Shown here piece after piece: positions 1 through 7,096 of a stretch of DNA of 27,632 nt. Every line of letters starts with the position of its first letter. Within the stretch, counting starts at the first letter, position 1. Origin of the DNA: an uncultured Mucispirillum sp. (lineage in GTDB: Bacteria; Chrysiogenota; Deferribacteres; Deferribacterales; Mucispirillaceae); assembly GCA_910586745.1 (NCBI GenBank), contig CAJUJZ010000017.1:1-27632 (forward strand). Direction: 5' to 3'. A model generated the notes under the pieces. It ran no database searches, was not told where the DNA came from, and was given only the letters and a program-made list of their open reading frames with translations. Position numbers and translations under genes: made by a program.

Positions 1-73
1 TATTTGTTATCTAATCTGTAACATATGTCCTGTTAGTTAAGAAGCTGAATAATGTATATAAATAAAAAAACTA

Positions 74-101
74 TTGATATTTTACAGATTACAGGTATAT
101 T
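74..101 (+). promoter_or_regulatory. Putative sigma-70 promoter of fabI
   Basis: TTGATA at 74-79 and TATATT at 96-101 are separated by 16 bases, giving a start of transcription near 108 and a leader of about 35 bases before the fabI ATG at 143. In DNA this AT-rich such matches arise by chance, so support is moderate. One arm of a 9-bp inverted repeat (AATCTGTAA at 13-21, TTACAGATT at 82-90) lies in the spacer. Confidence 0.4.
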
Positions 102-142
102 GCTAATAATAAACTTTAACTTAATATATAAAGGTGTATCTC

Positions 143-907
143 ATGGGTATTTTAGAAGGTAAAAAAGCTTTAGTTTTCGGTGTTGCAAGTAATTTAAGTA
201 TTGCTTATGGTATTGCAAAACAGTTAAAGGCAGAAGGTGCAGTCGTTGCATTGTCTTATGCTGCAGTTCATGAAAAACGAGTAAAACCTATTGCAGAAGA
301 ATTAGGTGCTGCATTTGTTGAAGAATGTGACTTATCAAATGATGAGGCAATAGAAAGCCTTGTAAATAAATATGAAGAAAAATTCGGTAAAATTGATATT
401 ATAGTTCACTCTGTTGCATTTGCTTCAAGAGAAGCTCTTTCTGGCAGATTTATGGAAGTTACAAGAGATGATTTTCGTGTTGCTATGGATATTAGTGTAT
501 ATACTCTCATAGCAGTAGTAAAAAAGTTTGAAAGAATTATGAGTGATGATGCAAGTATTGTTACATTATCATACTATGGCAGTGAAAAGGTTGTGCCTAA
601 CTATAATGTTATGGGGGTGGCAAAAGCAGCCCTTGAAGCAACAGTTCGTTATTTAGCTGTAGATTTAGGAAAAACTGGCAAAAGAATAAATGCAGTTTCA
701 GCGGGTCCTATTAAAACATTGTCTGCTGCTGGTATATCTGGCTTTAAATCTATGCTATCATCAAATGAACAGCGTATTCCACTTGGCAGAAATATAGATA
801 TTGATGACTGCGGTAATTTAGCAGCATTTCTTTTAAGCCCAAAAGCAAAAAATATTACTGGTTCAATAGTCTATGTAGATGGTGGCTTTAATATTACAGC
901 GATGTAA
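143..907 (+). CDS. fabI: Enoyl-[acyl-carrier-protein] reductase (NADH), FabI type
   Basis: Catalyses the last step of each type II fatty-acid elongation cycle in the cytosol, reducing enoyl-ACP to acyl-ACP with NAD(P)H. The 254-residue product has the usual FabI length and the short-chain dehydrogenase fold. The N-terminal cofactor stretch GVASNLSIAYGIA (13-25) is typical of FabI. The active site is the FabI pattern YNVMGVAK with Tyr154 and Lys161, plus Tyr144, matching E. coli Tyr156, Lys163 and Tyr146 with a constant offset of two. The frame is open to a GTG at 134, but ATG at 143 is preferred: it has AAAGG at 130-134 eight bases upstream, and the protein then begins MGILEGK as FabI proteins do. 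The gene stands alone, with its own predicted promoter and a clear terminator. The family identification is firm; cofactor preference and inhibitor sensitivity cannot be read here. Confidence 0.96.
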   Translation: MGILEGKKALVFGVASNLSIAYGIAKQLKAEGAVVALSYAAVHEKRVKPIAEELGAAFVEECDLSNDEAIESLVNKYEEKFGKIDIIVHSVAFASREALSGRFMEVTRDDFRVAMDISVYTLIAVVKKFERIMSDDASIVTLSYYGSEKVVPNYNVMGVAKAALEATVRYLAVDLGKTGKRINAVSAGPIKTLSAAGISGFKSMLSSNEQRIPLGRNIDIDDCGNLAAFLLSPKAKNITGSIVYVDGGFNITAM

Positions 908-923
908 AAGTTAATCAGCATAT

Positions 924-951
924 AAAGGCGATTATTTAAATCGCCTTTTTT
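924..951 (+). terminator. Intrinsic terminator after fabI
   Basis: A perfect 10-bp stem, AAAGGCGATT (924-933) pairing with AATCGCCTTT (939-948) around a 5-base loop, runs straight into a T run ending at 951. It begins 17 bases after the fabI stop codon, so it should end the fabI transcript. Confidence 0.88.
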
Positions 952-1011
952 AATATTATTAAAAACAATTACTGGGATGAATGCAGCAATAGCATTTAAA
1001 GTATATAATGT

Positions 1012-1127
1012 TTACACTGAACCCGAAAGGCGAAGTATCTAAAAGAGAATATACTTTAAATATATTATATACTGCTGTAATATAAATAATTTAGATTTTT
1101 CGCCTTTAAAATCATGCTCAAAATGAC
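1012..1127. repeat. Palindromic repeat element, copy 1
   Basis: First of two adjacent copies. The left end (1012-1042) contains ACTGAACCC then GGCGAAGTATCTAA; the right end (1091-1127) reads TTAGATTTTTCGCC then GCTCAAAATGAC, roughly the reverse complement of the left. From GGCGAAGTATCT onwards it is nearly identical to copy 2, apart from small differences and indels in the central AT stretch. No reading frame is conserved. It resembles the widely scattered intergenic palindromes that carry a GTCATNCTGAGC...GCGAAGNATCT type end; this similarity is from memory and was not searched. Confidence 0.75.
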
Positions 1128-1172
1128 TTATGTGATAAAATTTTCGGATAATTTATATTTATCTTTTTCCGT

Positions 1173-1286
1173 GTCATACTGAGCCATTGGCGAAGTATCT
1201 AATAAAAGATACTTTAAATATATATATATACTGCTGTAATATAAATAATTTAGATTTTTCGCCTTTAAAATCAGGCTCAAAATGAC
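1173..1286. repeat. Palindromic repeat element, copy 2
   Basis: The better preserved copy. The left arm starts GTCATACTGAGCC at 1173 and continues GGCGAAGTATCTAA (1189-1202). The right arm mirrors it as TTAGATTTTTCGCC, GGCTCAAAATGAC, ending at 1286. The outermost bases GTCAT and ATGAC are exact inverted repeats. The copy 1 to copy 2 period is 160 bases, judged from the shared GGCGAAGTATCT at 1029 and 1189. As RNA or single-stranded DNA it could fold into a long imperfect hairpin. It ends 45 bases before the next gene. Confidence 0.78.
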
Positions 1287-1330
1287 TTATAGGATAAAAT
1301 TTTTAAAAAAATATATAAGGATTTGATAAT

Positions 1331-2974
1331 ATGACAAATAACTGGCTGTCTGCAATACAAAAAGCATTTCCAGCATTAAAAAAAGAAAATATAAATAAAA
1401 CTAACTTAAAATTTAAGTTAATAGAAAATATTGATGATGCGTATTTAACCATAGAAGCTGCAGCAGAGAATGGTATATGCTTTTCATGGGTTGATAATGC
1501 AAACCATTATTTATTATCTGTTATGGAAACAGAAGGCTGTACTCAGTATGAAATACAAGATAAACTGGAAATTGTTTTTGACAGTCTTTTTGATAATTCA
1601 TCATCTGAGCTTTATGCTGCAAGGAATATTATCATAGATGATATGTATGGTCTTGAAGTTCTTGGCGGTAATGAAATCAGTGATAATAAATATGATATTT
1701 TTTATGGTCTATACTTAAGTGATGGAAAAGAAGGATATGTTATTACAGGATTTGGTGATGATGAAATAGAATTTGTATTTGAAAAATTAACAGGTGCAAG
1801 CAGACTTTTTTACAGAAAAGATGAACCAGCATTAATAAATAAAGGTAAATCACAGGATAAGGAAATAGCTGCTTTAAGAAAATTATCAGCAAAATTGATG
1901 GTAGATTATGATATAAACTGGCAGATATTAAACTGCACATTTACTGTAAAAGACGGCAGGCTTGATACAAAAGAGGAAATATCATTTTTAATGCTTTCTG
2001 AAAATGGTGTAGAAGAAATGGATTTTTCAGAAATATATAAAGAAGATAAGTCATTTATAAATGAAATTAATGAACTTTTCTCTAGTATTTCAGTTTATGA
2101 TATATCAGGCTTTACTGTTACTCTTTTTAAAGACGGCAGATATGGCATAACATATTATCCTTTAGAAGAATATGAATTTGATGAAGAACGAGAGCATATT
2201 CATGATGAAAGCTGTCAGCATGAGCATTATTATGATGATGAAGATAACGATTATTTTCCAGAACAAGGTAATGAAAAAGAGTATGCTTTAAATTATATGA
2301 ATAAACTGCATTCTGATATTTTAAACCCTGTAGCAAAATGGGATAACGGTATGGTGCTTATCCAAAATACAGAAAATTTTACAATGGTTTATCCATACTA
2401 TAGTATTGCAGACAATCCGTTTATAGAAGTAAATATTATAGAAGATATTCTTGAAGATATAAGTGATGAAAGCTATATGGAAGAATTAGGCTCTCAGTAT
2501 GGTAAATATTACCCTGCAATGTATGACTACTTTGGAGAAAAAGTTGATGAGCTTAATTTATTTTCTGTGTTATTTTATTTTAAAAACAATGGAAAAAATC
2601 AGGCAGATTTATTATCACTTGCTTATAAAGAATTTGTTTTTGATATTTTTTGTGCTGTAGAAGATGGAGACGAAAGTGCTGAGGCAGTTAGTTTAATTGC
2701 TGCAGCAGATAGCTTTGAGCAGGAATTTGCTAATAAATCATTAATGTATATATCGTTTGATGTTTCAAATGATGATGATATTTTATCACTATGCAGTAAA
2801 GTGACAGGTTTATCTGTAAATGGTGAAGAAGTGCTTGATAACTGTAATGACACAGTAAAAAATATATTAAGCAGCCTGCAGGTAGTATTTGATAATACAA
2901 AATACAGTAATTATAATAAAACAGGCAGATTTACAATATTTCCAAATGGAAAAATAGGTGTGCAGTTTATATAG
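1331..2974 (+). CDS. Hypothetical acidic protein, 547 residues
   Basis: I do not recognise this protein. It is very acidic, has no signal peptide or membrane segment, and is probably cytosolic. Two regions look related: residues about 185-278, ending in FTVTLFKDGRYGITYYP, and about 455-547, ending in GRFTIFPNGKIGVQF. Each has a helical run followed by an aromatic-rich strand pair with a DGR or NGK turn, suggesting an internal duplication. The turn pattern recalls DUF600/YezG-like immunity folds, but too weakly to name it. Between the repeats a short acidic linker (284-305) carries HIHDESCQHEH (289-299), a possible metal-binding cluster. The start ATG has AAGG at 1317-1320 ten bases upstream. 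The gene is flanked by palindromic repeats upstream and the rpmH promoter downstream, so it is probably transcribed on its own. Codon use is like its neighbours. Confidence 0.85.
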   Translation: MTNNWLSAIQKAFPALKKENINKTNLKFKLIENIDDAYLTIEAAAENGICFSWVDNANHYLLSVMETEGCTQYEIQDKLEIVFDSLFDNSSSELYAARNIIIDDMYGLEVLGGNEISDNKYDIFYGLYLSDGKEGYVITGFGDDEIEFVFEKLTGASRLFYRKDEPALINKGKSQDKEIAALRKLSAKLMVDYDINWQILNCTFTVKDGRLDTKEEISFLMLSENGVEEMDFSEIYKEDKSFINEINELFSSISVYDISGFTVTLFKDGRYGITYYPLEEYEFDEEREHIHDESCQHEHYYDDEDNDYFPEQGNEKEYALNYMNKLHSDILNPVAKWDNGMVLIQNTENFTMVYPYYSIADNPFIEVNIIEDILEDISDESYMEELGSQYGKYYPAMYDYFGEKVDELNLFSVLFYFKNNGKNQADLLSLAYKEFVFDIFCAVEDGDESAEAVSLIAAADSFEQEFANKSLMYISFDVSNDDDILSLCSKVTGLSVNGEEVLDNCNDTVKNILSSLQVVFDNTKYSNYNKTGRFTIFPNGKIGVQFI

Positions 2975-3020
2975 AAAAACAGCAATTTAATAGAAATTTT
3001 AAAAACATTTAAAATTTTGT

Positions 3021-3049
3021 TTGACAATTTTACATAAAATTCTTATTAT
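3021..3049 (+). promoter_or_regulatory. Strong sigma-70 promoter of the rpmH-rnpA-yidD-yidC operon
   Basis: A perfect TTGACA -35 box (3021-3026) is followed after exactly 17 bases by TATTAT (3044-3049), one mismatch from consensus. Transcription should start near 3056, giving a leader of about 63 bases before rpmH. This is the best promoter match in the window and suits a ribosomal-protein gene. Confidence 0.8.
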
Positions 3050-3073
3050 CATTTTTCATTGTATAAAAAGTGA

Positions 3074-3089
3074 GTCTGATATATCAGAC
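3074..3089. promoter_or_regulatory. Perfect 16-bp palindrome in the rpmH leader
   Basis: GTCTGATATATCAGAC is an exact palindrome lying about 19-34 bases downstream of the predicted transcription start and 18 bases before the GGAGG site of rpmH. In RNA it can form a 6-bp stem with a TATA loop; in DNA it could be a dimer-binding site. Which role, if any, is unknown. Confidence 0.5.
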
Positions 3090-3118
3090 ATTTTCTTATA
3101 AATTTATGGAGGCAAAAG

Positions 3119-3259
3119 ATGGCACAGCTTACTCTGGCAAAGCGTACCAACTTAAAAAAAGTTCGCAAACAAGGTTTTCGTGCAAGAATGGCTACTAAAG
3201 GTGGCAGACTTGTTATCAAAAGAAGACGAGCAAAAGGTCGTAAACGCCTTGCAGTTTAA
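3119..3259 (+). CDS. rpmH: 50S ribosomal protein L34
   Basis: A 46-residue, extremely basic protein of the large ribosomal subunit. It has the L34 pattern of KRTNLKKVRKQGFRARMAT (8-26), then GGR and the Arg/Lys-rich tail KRRRAKGRKRLAV. It lies on the 5' side of rnpA, as in nearly all bacteria. A textbook GGAGG at 3108-3112 sits six bases before the ATG. The common L34 start is MKRTFQP; here the first residues are MAQLTLAKRT, a small N-terminal variation. The last 11 bases overlap the proposed start of rnpA, so the two are probably translationally coupled and both driven by the promoter at 3021-3049. Confidence 0.95.
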   Translation: MAQLTLAKRTNLKKVRKQGFRARMATKGGRLVIKRRRAKGRKRLAV

Positions 3260-3620
3260 ACCTGAATGTTTTCCCCGTAGCCTGCATATTTGTAAATCAA
3301 AAGAATTTACAGCAATATATACGGGGAAACGAGTTTCAGGCTCAATGTTTATAATATATTATAATATATTGGGCAGTATAGGCAAAGCAGGTTTTACAGT
3401 TAGTAAAAAAGTTAGTAAATCAGCAGTTGAGCGTAACAAGCTTAAACGAAGATTAAGAGAAATATACAGGCGAAATAAAAATGTACTGCCTGCGAATGTA
3501 TCTATAATTATACGAGTGCTGCCGCAAGCCGCAGGAGCTGATTTTAATGAAATTAAAAATGAAGTTCTTTCGCTTTTTAAAGTTATTGCATCCAAAGAAT
3601 ATAGCAGTAATGCTGATTAA
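3249..3620 (+). CDS. rnpA: Ribonuclease P protein component
   Basis: The protein subunit that binds the RNase P catalytic RNA and helps it remove 5' leaders from tRNA precursors. The family RNR motif is clear in the stretch AVERNKLKRRLREIYRR, after RVSGS and the GFTVSKKVSKS strand. I place the start at TTG 3249, inside the end of rpmH, giving 123 residues and an N-terminus MQFKPECFPRSLHICKSKEF that matches usual RnpA length and form; AAAAGG at 3232-3237 is 11 bases upstream. The frame is also open back to GTG 3180, so a longer product starting within rpmH, as reported for Thermus, cannot be excluded. The 3' end overlaps yidD by 74 bases. Confidence 0.9.
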   Translation: MQFKPECFPRSLHICKSKEFTAIYTGKRVSGSMFIIYYNILGSIGKAGFTVSKKVSKSAVERNKLKRRLREIYRRNKNVLPANVSIIIRVLPQAAGADFNEIKNEVLSLFKVIASKEYSSNAD

Positions 3621-3801
3621 ATGCTATAAATATTGTATTTCTCCCTATCTTGGCAATCGCTGCCGTTTTTATCCAAGCTGCTCAAGTTATGCTATAGAGG
3701 CTTTTCAAAAAAAGGGTTTTATTGCAGGATTTATCTTAACTGTATGGCGTATTCTGCGTTGCAATCCATTCTGTAAGGGTGGTTATGACCCTGTTAAGTA
3801 G
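3547..3801 (+). CDS. yidD: Membrane protein insertion efficiency factor YidD
   Basis: A small inner-membrane-associated protein that assists YidC-dependent insertion, encoded between rnpA and yidC in most bacteria. The family core is intact: YKYCISPYLGNRCRFYPSCS with its conserved cysteines, then SYAIEAF, then WRILRCNPFCKGGYDPV. ATG 3547 is chosen because AGGAG at 3533-3537 lies nine bases upstream; it gives 84 residues and a 74-base overlap with rnpA. ATG 3610 would give a 63-residue form closer to the shortest homologues but has only a weak AAAGAA upstream. The family assignment does not depend on this choice. Confidence 0.92.
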   Translation: MKLKMKFFRFLKLLHPKNIAVMLIKCYKYCISPYLGNRCRFYPSCSSYAIEAFQKKGFIAGFILTVWRILRCNPFCKGGYDPVK

Positions 3802-3832
3802 GGAATATTAAATAATTAAGGATTGTTTATAT

Positions 3833-5365
3833 ATGGATAAAAGAACCGTTATAGCTTTTGTGCTTAGTTTTGTAGTATTAATTGGCTGGACTTACTTTAT
3901 AGCACCTATGTTTGCACCTGTTCAGACTGAAACAGATAATACAACAGTTTCCAAAATCCCACAGGCACCAGCCCAAAATACAGCAGTTGATAATGTAACA
4001 CTTGTTAACATTAAGCAAGGCATACAGGCTTCAGCCACAGAAGAATTAACACTTGAAAAATCTAAATTAATGGAAGTTACTTTTAATACTGCAACAGGTG
4101 ATATTAGAAGTGTTGCTCTCCCTGCATGGTCAGATACTGAAGGTGGATTTGTTACTTTTAATAAAAATGGCACATCAGATTATGCAAAAATATTAACACC
4201 AGTAACTACTGGTTATACAAAAAAAGTAATGCATTTAGAAGGCAGTAAAGTTATTACTTTCACAGCTCAAAGTGGCTCTTTAATTATTAATAAATCATAC
4301 CAGTTATATGATAATTCTTATTTAATAAAATCTACAATTGATGTTACAAATACAGGTAATAACTCATTAAATATTCCTGTTAAAATAAATATAGGTCCAA
4401 AACTTGGCTCTGGTTTTGAAGATGCAACTTATGTGTTTGAAGGTGCTGTTATTTCTAATGGTAGCAAAACTTACAGAGTAAAAATGAATGATACTGACAG
4501 CGAAGTTTTAGATAAAGCAGTATGGGCTGGTTATACTTCTAAATATTTCTTATTTGCAGCTGCAAGTAATGAATTGTTTAAAAAAGCAGAAATTTTTCCA
4601 GAAGATAAATCTGTAGCAGCATCTATAAATACTGACTTTATTGTAAACCCTGGCAGCAGACATCAGGCTTTATTTGATTTTTATGTTGGTCCTAAATATT
4701 ATGACCAGTTAAAAGATTTAGGGCTTTCTCTGCAAAAAAGTATGGATTACGGCTGGTTTTATTTTATAGCTATTCCTATGCTGTATATATTAAATTTCTT
4801 AAATGGTATATTTCATAACTATGGTATTGCTATTATTATACTTACTATTATTGTAAAAGTATTAACATTACCTCTTACATTAAAAAGTATGGTATCAATG
4901 AAAGAAATGACAAAAATTCAGCCAAAAGTTTTAGAATTAAGGGAAAAGTTTAAAAATGATCCTGCAAAACTTAATCAGGCTACAATGGATTTATACAAAG
5001 AACATAAAGTAAATCCATTAAGCGGTTGTTTTCCACTGCTTTTACAAATACCAATATTTTTTGCATTATATAAAGCTCTGCTTTTATCATTAGAATTGAA
5101 AGGTGCACCATTCTTTGGCTGGATTGTAGACTTATCTGCAAAAGACCCATATTATATTACACCTATAGTTATGGGTATAACTATGTTCATTCAGCAAAAA
5201 ATGACACCATCTACTGCGGACCCTATGCAGCAGAAAATATTTTTAGCTATGCCTGTTATATTTACATTTTTGTTTATAAACTTCCAGTCAGGTCTTGTAC
5301 TTTACTGGCTTACAAACAATGTGCTGTCTATTATTCAGCAGTATATAATTAACAAGAGAAAATAG
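3833..5365 (+). CDS. yidC: Membrane protein insertase YidC
   Basis: Inserts and folds inner-membrane proteins, alone or with SecYEG. The 510-residue protein has the Gram-negative layout: an N-terminal membrane anchor (about 6-26), a Thr/Ala/Pro-rich linker, a large periplasmic beta domain (about 60-285), then the conserved five-helix insertase core (about 300-505). In the core, Lys342 in IIVKVLTLPLT occupies the place of the groove arginine of E. coli. The cytosolic hairpin MKEMTKIQPKVLELREKF and the PLLLQIPIFFALYKAL helix are typical. It starts 31 bases after yidD, with AAGG at 3818-3821. It is followed 37 bases later by jag in the usual order. Confidence 0.96.
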   Translation: MDKRTVIAFVLSFVVLIGWTYFIAPMFAPVQTETDNTTVSKIPQAPAQNTAVDNVTLVNIKQGIQASATEELTLEKSKLMEVTFNTATGDIRSVALPAWSDTEGGFVTFNKNGTSDYAKILTPVTTGYTKKVMHLEGSKVITFTAQSGSLIINKSYQLYDNSYLIKSTIDVTNTGNNSLNIPVKINIGPKLGSGFEDATYVFEGAVISNGSKTYRVKMNDTDSEVLDKAVWAGYTSKYFLFAAASNELFKKAEIFPEDKSVAASINTDFIVNPGSRHQALFDFYVGPKYYDQLKDLGLSLQKSMDYGWFYFIAIPMLYILNFLNGIFHNYGIAIIILTIIVKVLTLPLTLKSMVSMKEMTKIQPKVLELREKFKNDPAKLNQATMDLYKEHKVNPLSGCFPLLLQIPIFFALYKALLLSLELKGAPFFGWIVDLSAKDPYYITPIVMGITMFIQQKMTPSTADPMQQKIFLAMPVIFTFLFINFQSGLVLYWLTNNVLSIIQQYIINKRK

Positions 5366-5402
5366 TGAAAGAACAAACTAGTATTTAATACGAGGTTATA
5401 TT

Positions 5403-6092
5403 ATGAGAATTTTTGAAGTGGAAGGAGATAGTGTAGAGGAGATTATCTCCCAGTTTACAAAACAGCAGAATGTTTCTGCTGACTACATCAGCTATGAAGT
5501 AATTGAGCAAGGCTCTAAAGGTCTTTTTGGTATTGGCAAAAAAAATGCAAAAGTAAAAATTACTTATAATGAATTAGAATATATTAAAAAGAAAGCAAAA
5601 TTTATGCTTAATGAGCTTTTAGAAAAAGCAGGCTTTACAGATGCTCATGTTAGTGTAGAAGAAAATGATAACAGACTTTTATTAAATATAGAAACTAAAA
5701 CACCAGAATTATTAATAGGAAAATCAGCTCAAACTCTTGATGCTCTGCAGTATGTATTTGATAAAATGATAAACTTATCAGAAGACTGTGAAATAAGTCT
5801 TATTGTAGATGTTGGCTTTTACAGAAAACGCAGAGTGGAAGAAAATATTGCAAAAGCTCTTGCAATGGTAGAAAAAGTTAAAAAATCAGGCAGACCATTT
5901 AAACTTGCTCCAATGAGCAGTATATTAAGAAAAGAAATTCATATAGCATTAAAAAATGTGTCTGGCGTTACAACAATTTCTACCGGTGAAGGTCCATTAA
6001 AACAAGTATCTATTGTGCCAGATAAACCAAGAAACAGTAAAGGCAGATTTAATAATAGAAGAAATCATAGATATAATAGAGAAGAAAACTAA
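5403..6092 (+). CDS. jag: RNA-binding protein Jag/KhpB (Jag-N, KH, R3H domains)
   Basis: A cytosolic RNA-binding protein, called Jag, KhpB or EloR, often encoded next to yidC; in other bacteria it affects cell elongation and division through RNA binding. The 229 residues show a Jag N-terminal domain (1-52) with GSKGLFGIGKKNAKVKI, a KH domain (about 75-145) with the core ELLIGKSAQTLDALQYV, and an R3H domain (about 150-208) with FKLAPMSSILRKEIH, where Arg and His are spaced as the R3H motif requires. The C-terminal 20 residues are Arg/Asn-rich and probably unstructured. GAGG at 5393-5396 precedes the ATG. Its stop codon shares one base with the next gene's ATG (TAATG), which indicates coupling. 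mnmE, a frequent next gene, is absent here. Confidence 0.93.
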   Translation: MRIFEVEGDSVEEIISQFTKQQNVSADYISYEVIEQGSKGLFGIGKKNAKVKITYNELEYIKKKAKFMLNELLEKAGFTDAHVSVEENDNRLLLNIETKTPELLIGKSAQTLDALQYVFDKMINLSEDCEISLIVDVGFYRKRRVEENIAKALAMVEKVKKSGRPFKLAPMSSILRKEIHIALKNVSGVTTISTGEGPLKQVSIVPDKPRNSKGRFNNRRNHRYNREEN

Positions 6093-6352
6093 TGGTTATG
6101 AAAATTTTTGTACTGGCAGCAATACTTGCTGGTATTTATTTCTTTTTTAAAATAAAAGATAAAAAACAGGCTGAGCAGAAGTATGCAGATAATAATGAAG
6201 AAGTGAAAGCTGTTGAAATGAAACAAGATGCTGTATGTGGCTCTTATGTGGAAGAAACCACTAAATATAAAGTAAGGCTGCATGATAAAATATATTATTT
6301 CTGTTCAGAAGAATGTAAAAATAAGTTTATAGGCGAACATACAAATCGTTAG
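6092..6352 (+). CDS. Membrane-anchored YHS/TRASH-type zinc-finger protein (PP0621-like)
   Basis: An 86-residue protein with one N-terminal membrane helix (about 4-20), a charged linker, and a small C-terminal domain reading DAVCGSYVEE then YYFCSEECKNKF. The three cysteines (49, 71, 75) in a CG-x-FCSxxC pattern are typical of YHS and TRASH-like treble-clef fingers and of the short PP0621-type proteins of Gram-negative bacteria. Metal binding is therefore likely, but no specific role is known. It starts at the jag stop (shared base) and is followed 15 bases later by the TPR gene, so it belongs to the yidC-jag transcript. ATG 6098 (Met3) could equally be the start. Confidence 0.8.
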   Translation: MVMKIFVLAAILAGIYFFFKIKDKKQAEQKYADNNEEVKAVEMKQDAVCGSYVEETTKYKVRLHDKIYYFCSEECKNKFIGEHTNR

Positions 6353-6367
6353 GATTTAGGAGATATA

Positions 6368-7087
6368 ATGTATACATTATTGATAGGATTATTATTTGGT
6401 GTTGTTACTGGTTATTTAGGTTTTTTAATATATCCAAGTTATATACTTGCAAGTTTAACATTTGTTGCAGGTGTTTTAGTGTTTAATTTTTTCATGGGGC
6501 GTTACTTTATGAAAAAATTAACAGAAATATTTAACTCTACTGAAAAAGATATAAAATCAGGCAAAACAGATATAGCAATAGAAAAATTAAAAACAGGCTA
6601 TAAATATTCTAAATGGCAGTTTTTAGTGAAAGAGCAGATAGATTCTCAAATAGGTATAATATTATATGCTAATAAAAGGTTTGATGAAGCTCTGCCTTAT
6701 CTAAAAAAAGCACTTAAAAGCAACTGGATGGCAATGAGTATGCTTGCGGCATATTACTACCGCCAAAAAGATTATACTAATATGAAAGCTGTTATGGAAA
6801 AATCATCTAAAGCTAATAAAAAAGACAGCTTTACTCAGTGCCTGTATGCTTATTTCTTATCAGAAACAGGTGATGTTGATGGTGCTATTGCTGTCCTTGC
6901 AAAAGCTATGAAAAAACTGCCGTCAGATGAAAGACTGCAGAATGCAAGTGATGCACTTAAAAACAGAAAGAAAATTAAAATGCAGGCTTACAATACTTTG
7001 TGGCTGCAGCTTCATTTAGCAAAAATGCCTGAAGGTATAAAACAGTATCAAACATTAATAGGTAGACAAAAAATAACTAGAAGATAA
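6368..7087 (+). CDS. Membrane-anchored tetratricopeptide-repeat protein
   Basis: A 239-residue protein with two adjacent hydrophobic helices at the N-terminus (about 3-24 and 26-46), which anchor a cytosolic helical domain. The helical domain has TPR-like repeats, best seen at 100-125 (GIILYANKRFDEALPYLKKA) and 155-185 (YAYFLSETGDVDGAIAVLAKA), with the Gly/Tyr/Ala spacing of the family. The C-terminus is basic and rich in Met and Gln. TPRs act as protein-binding scaffolds; the partner is unknown. A strong AGGAG (6358-6362) lies five bases before the ATG. It sits in the plus-strand run between the zinc-finger gene and folE2, nine bases before the latter. Confidence 0.78.
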   Translation: MYTLLIGLLFGVVTGYLGFLIYPSYILASLTFVAGVLVFNFFMGRYFMKKLTEIFNSTEKDIKSGKTDIAIEKLKTGYKYSKWQFLVKEQIDSQIGIILYANKRFDEALPYLKKALKSNWMAMSMLAAYYYRQKDYTNMKAVMEKSSKANKKDSFTQCLYAYFLSETGDVDGAIAVLAKAMKKLPSDERLQNASDALKNRKKIKMQAYNTLWLQLHLAKMPEGIKQYQTLIGRQKITRR

Positions 7088-7096
7088 GTAGAATTT

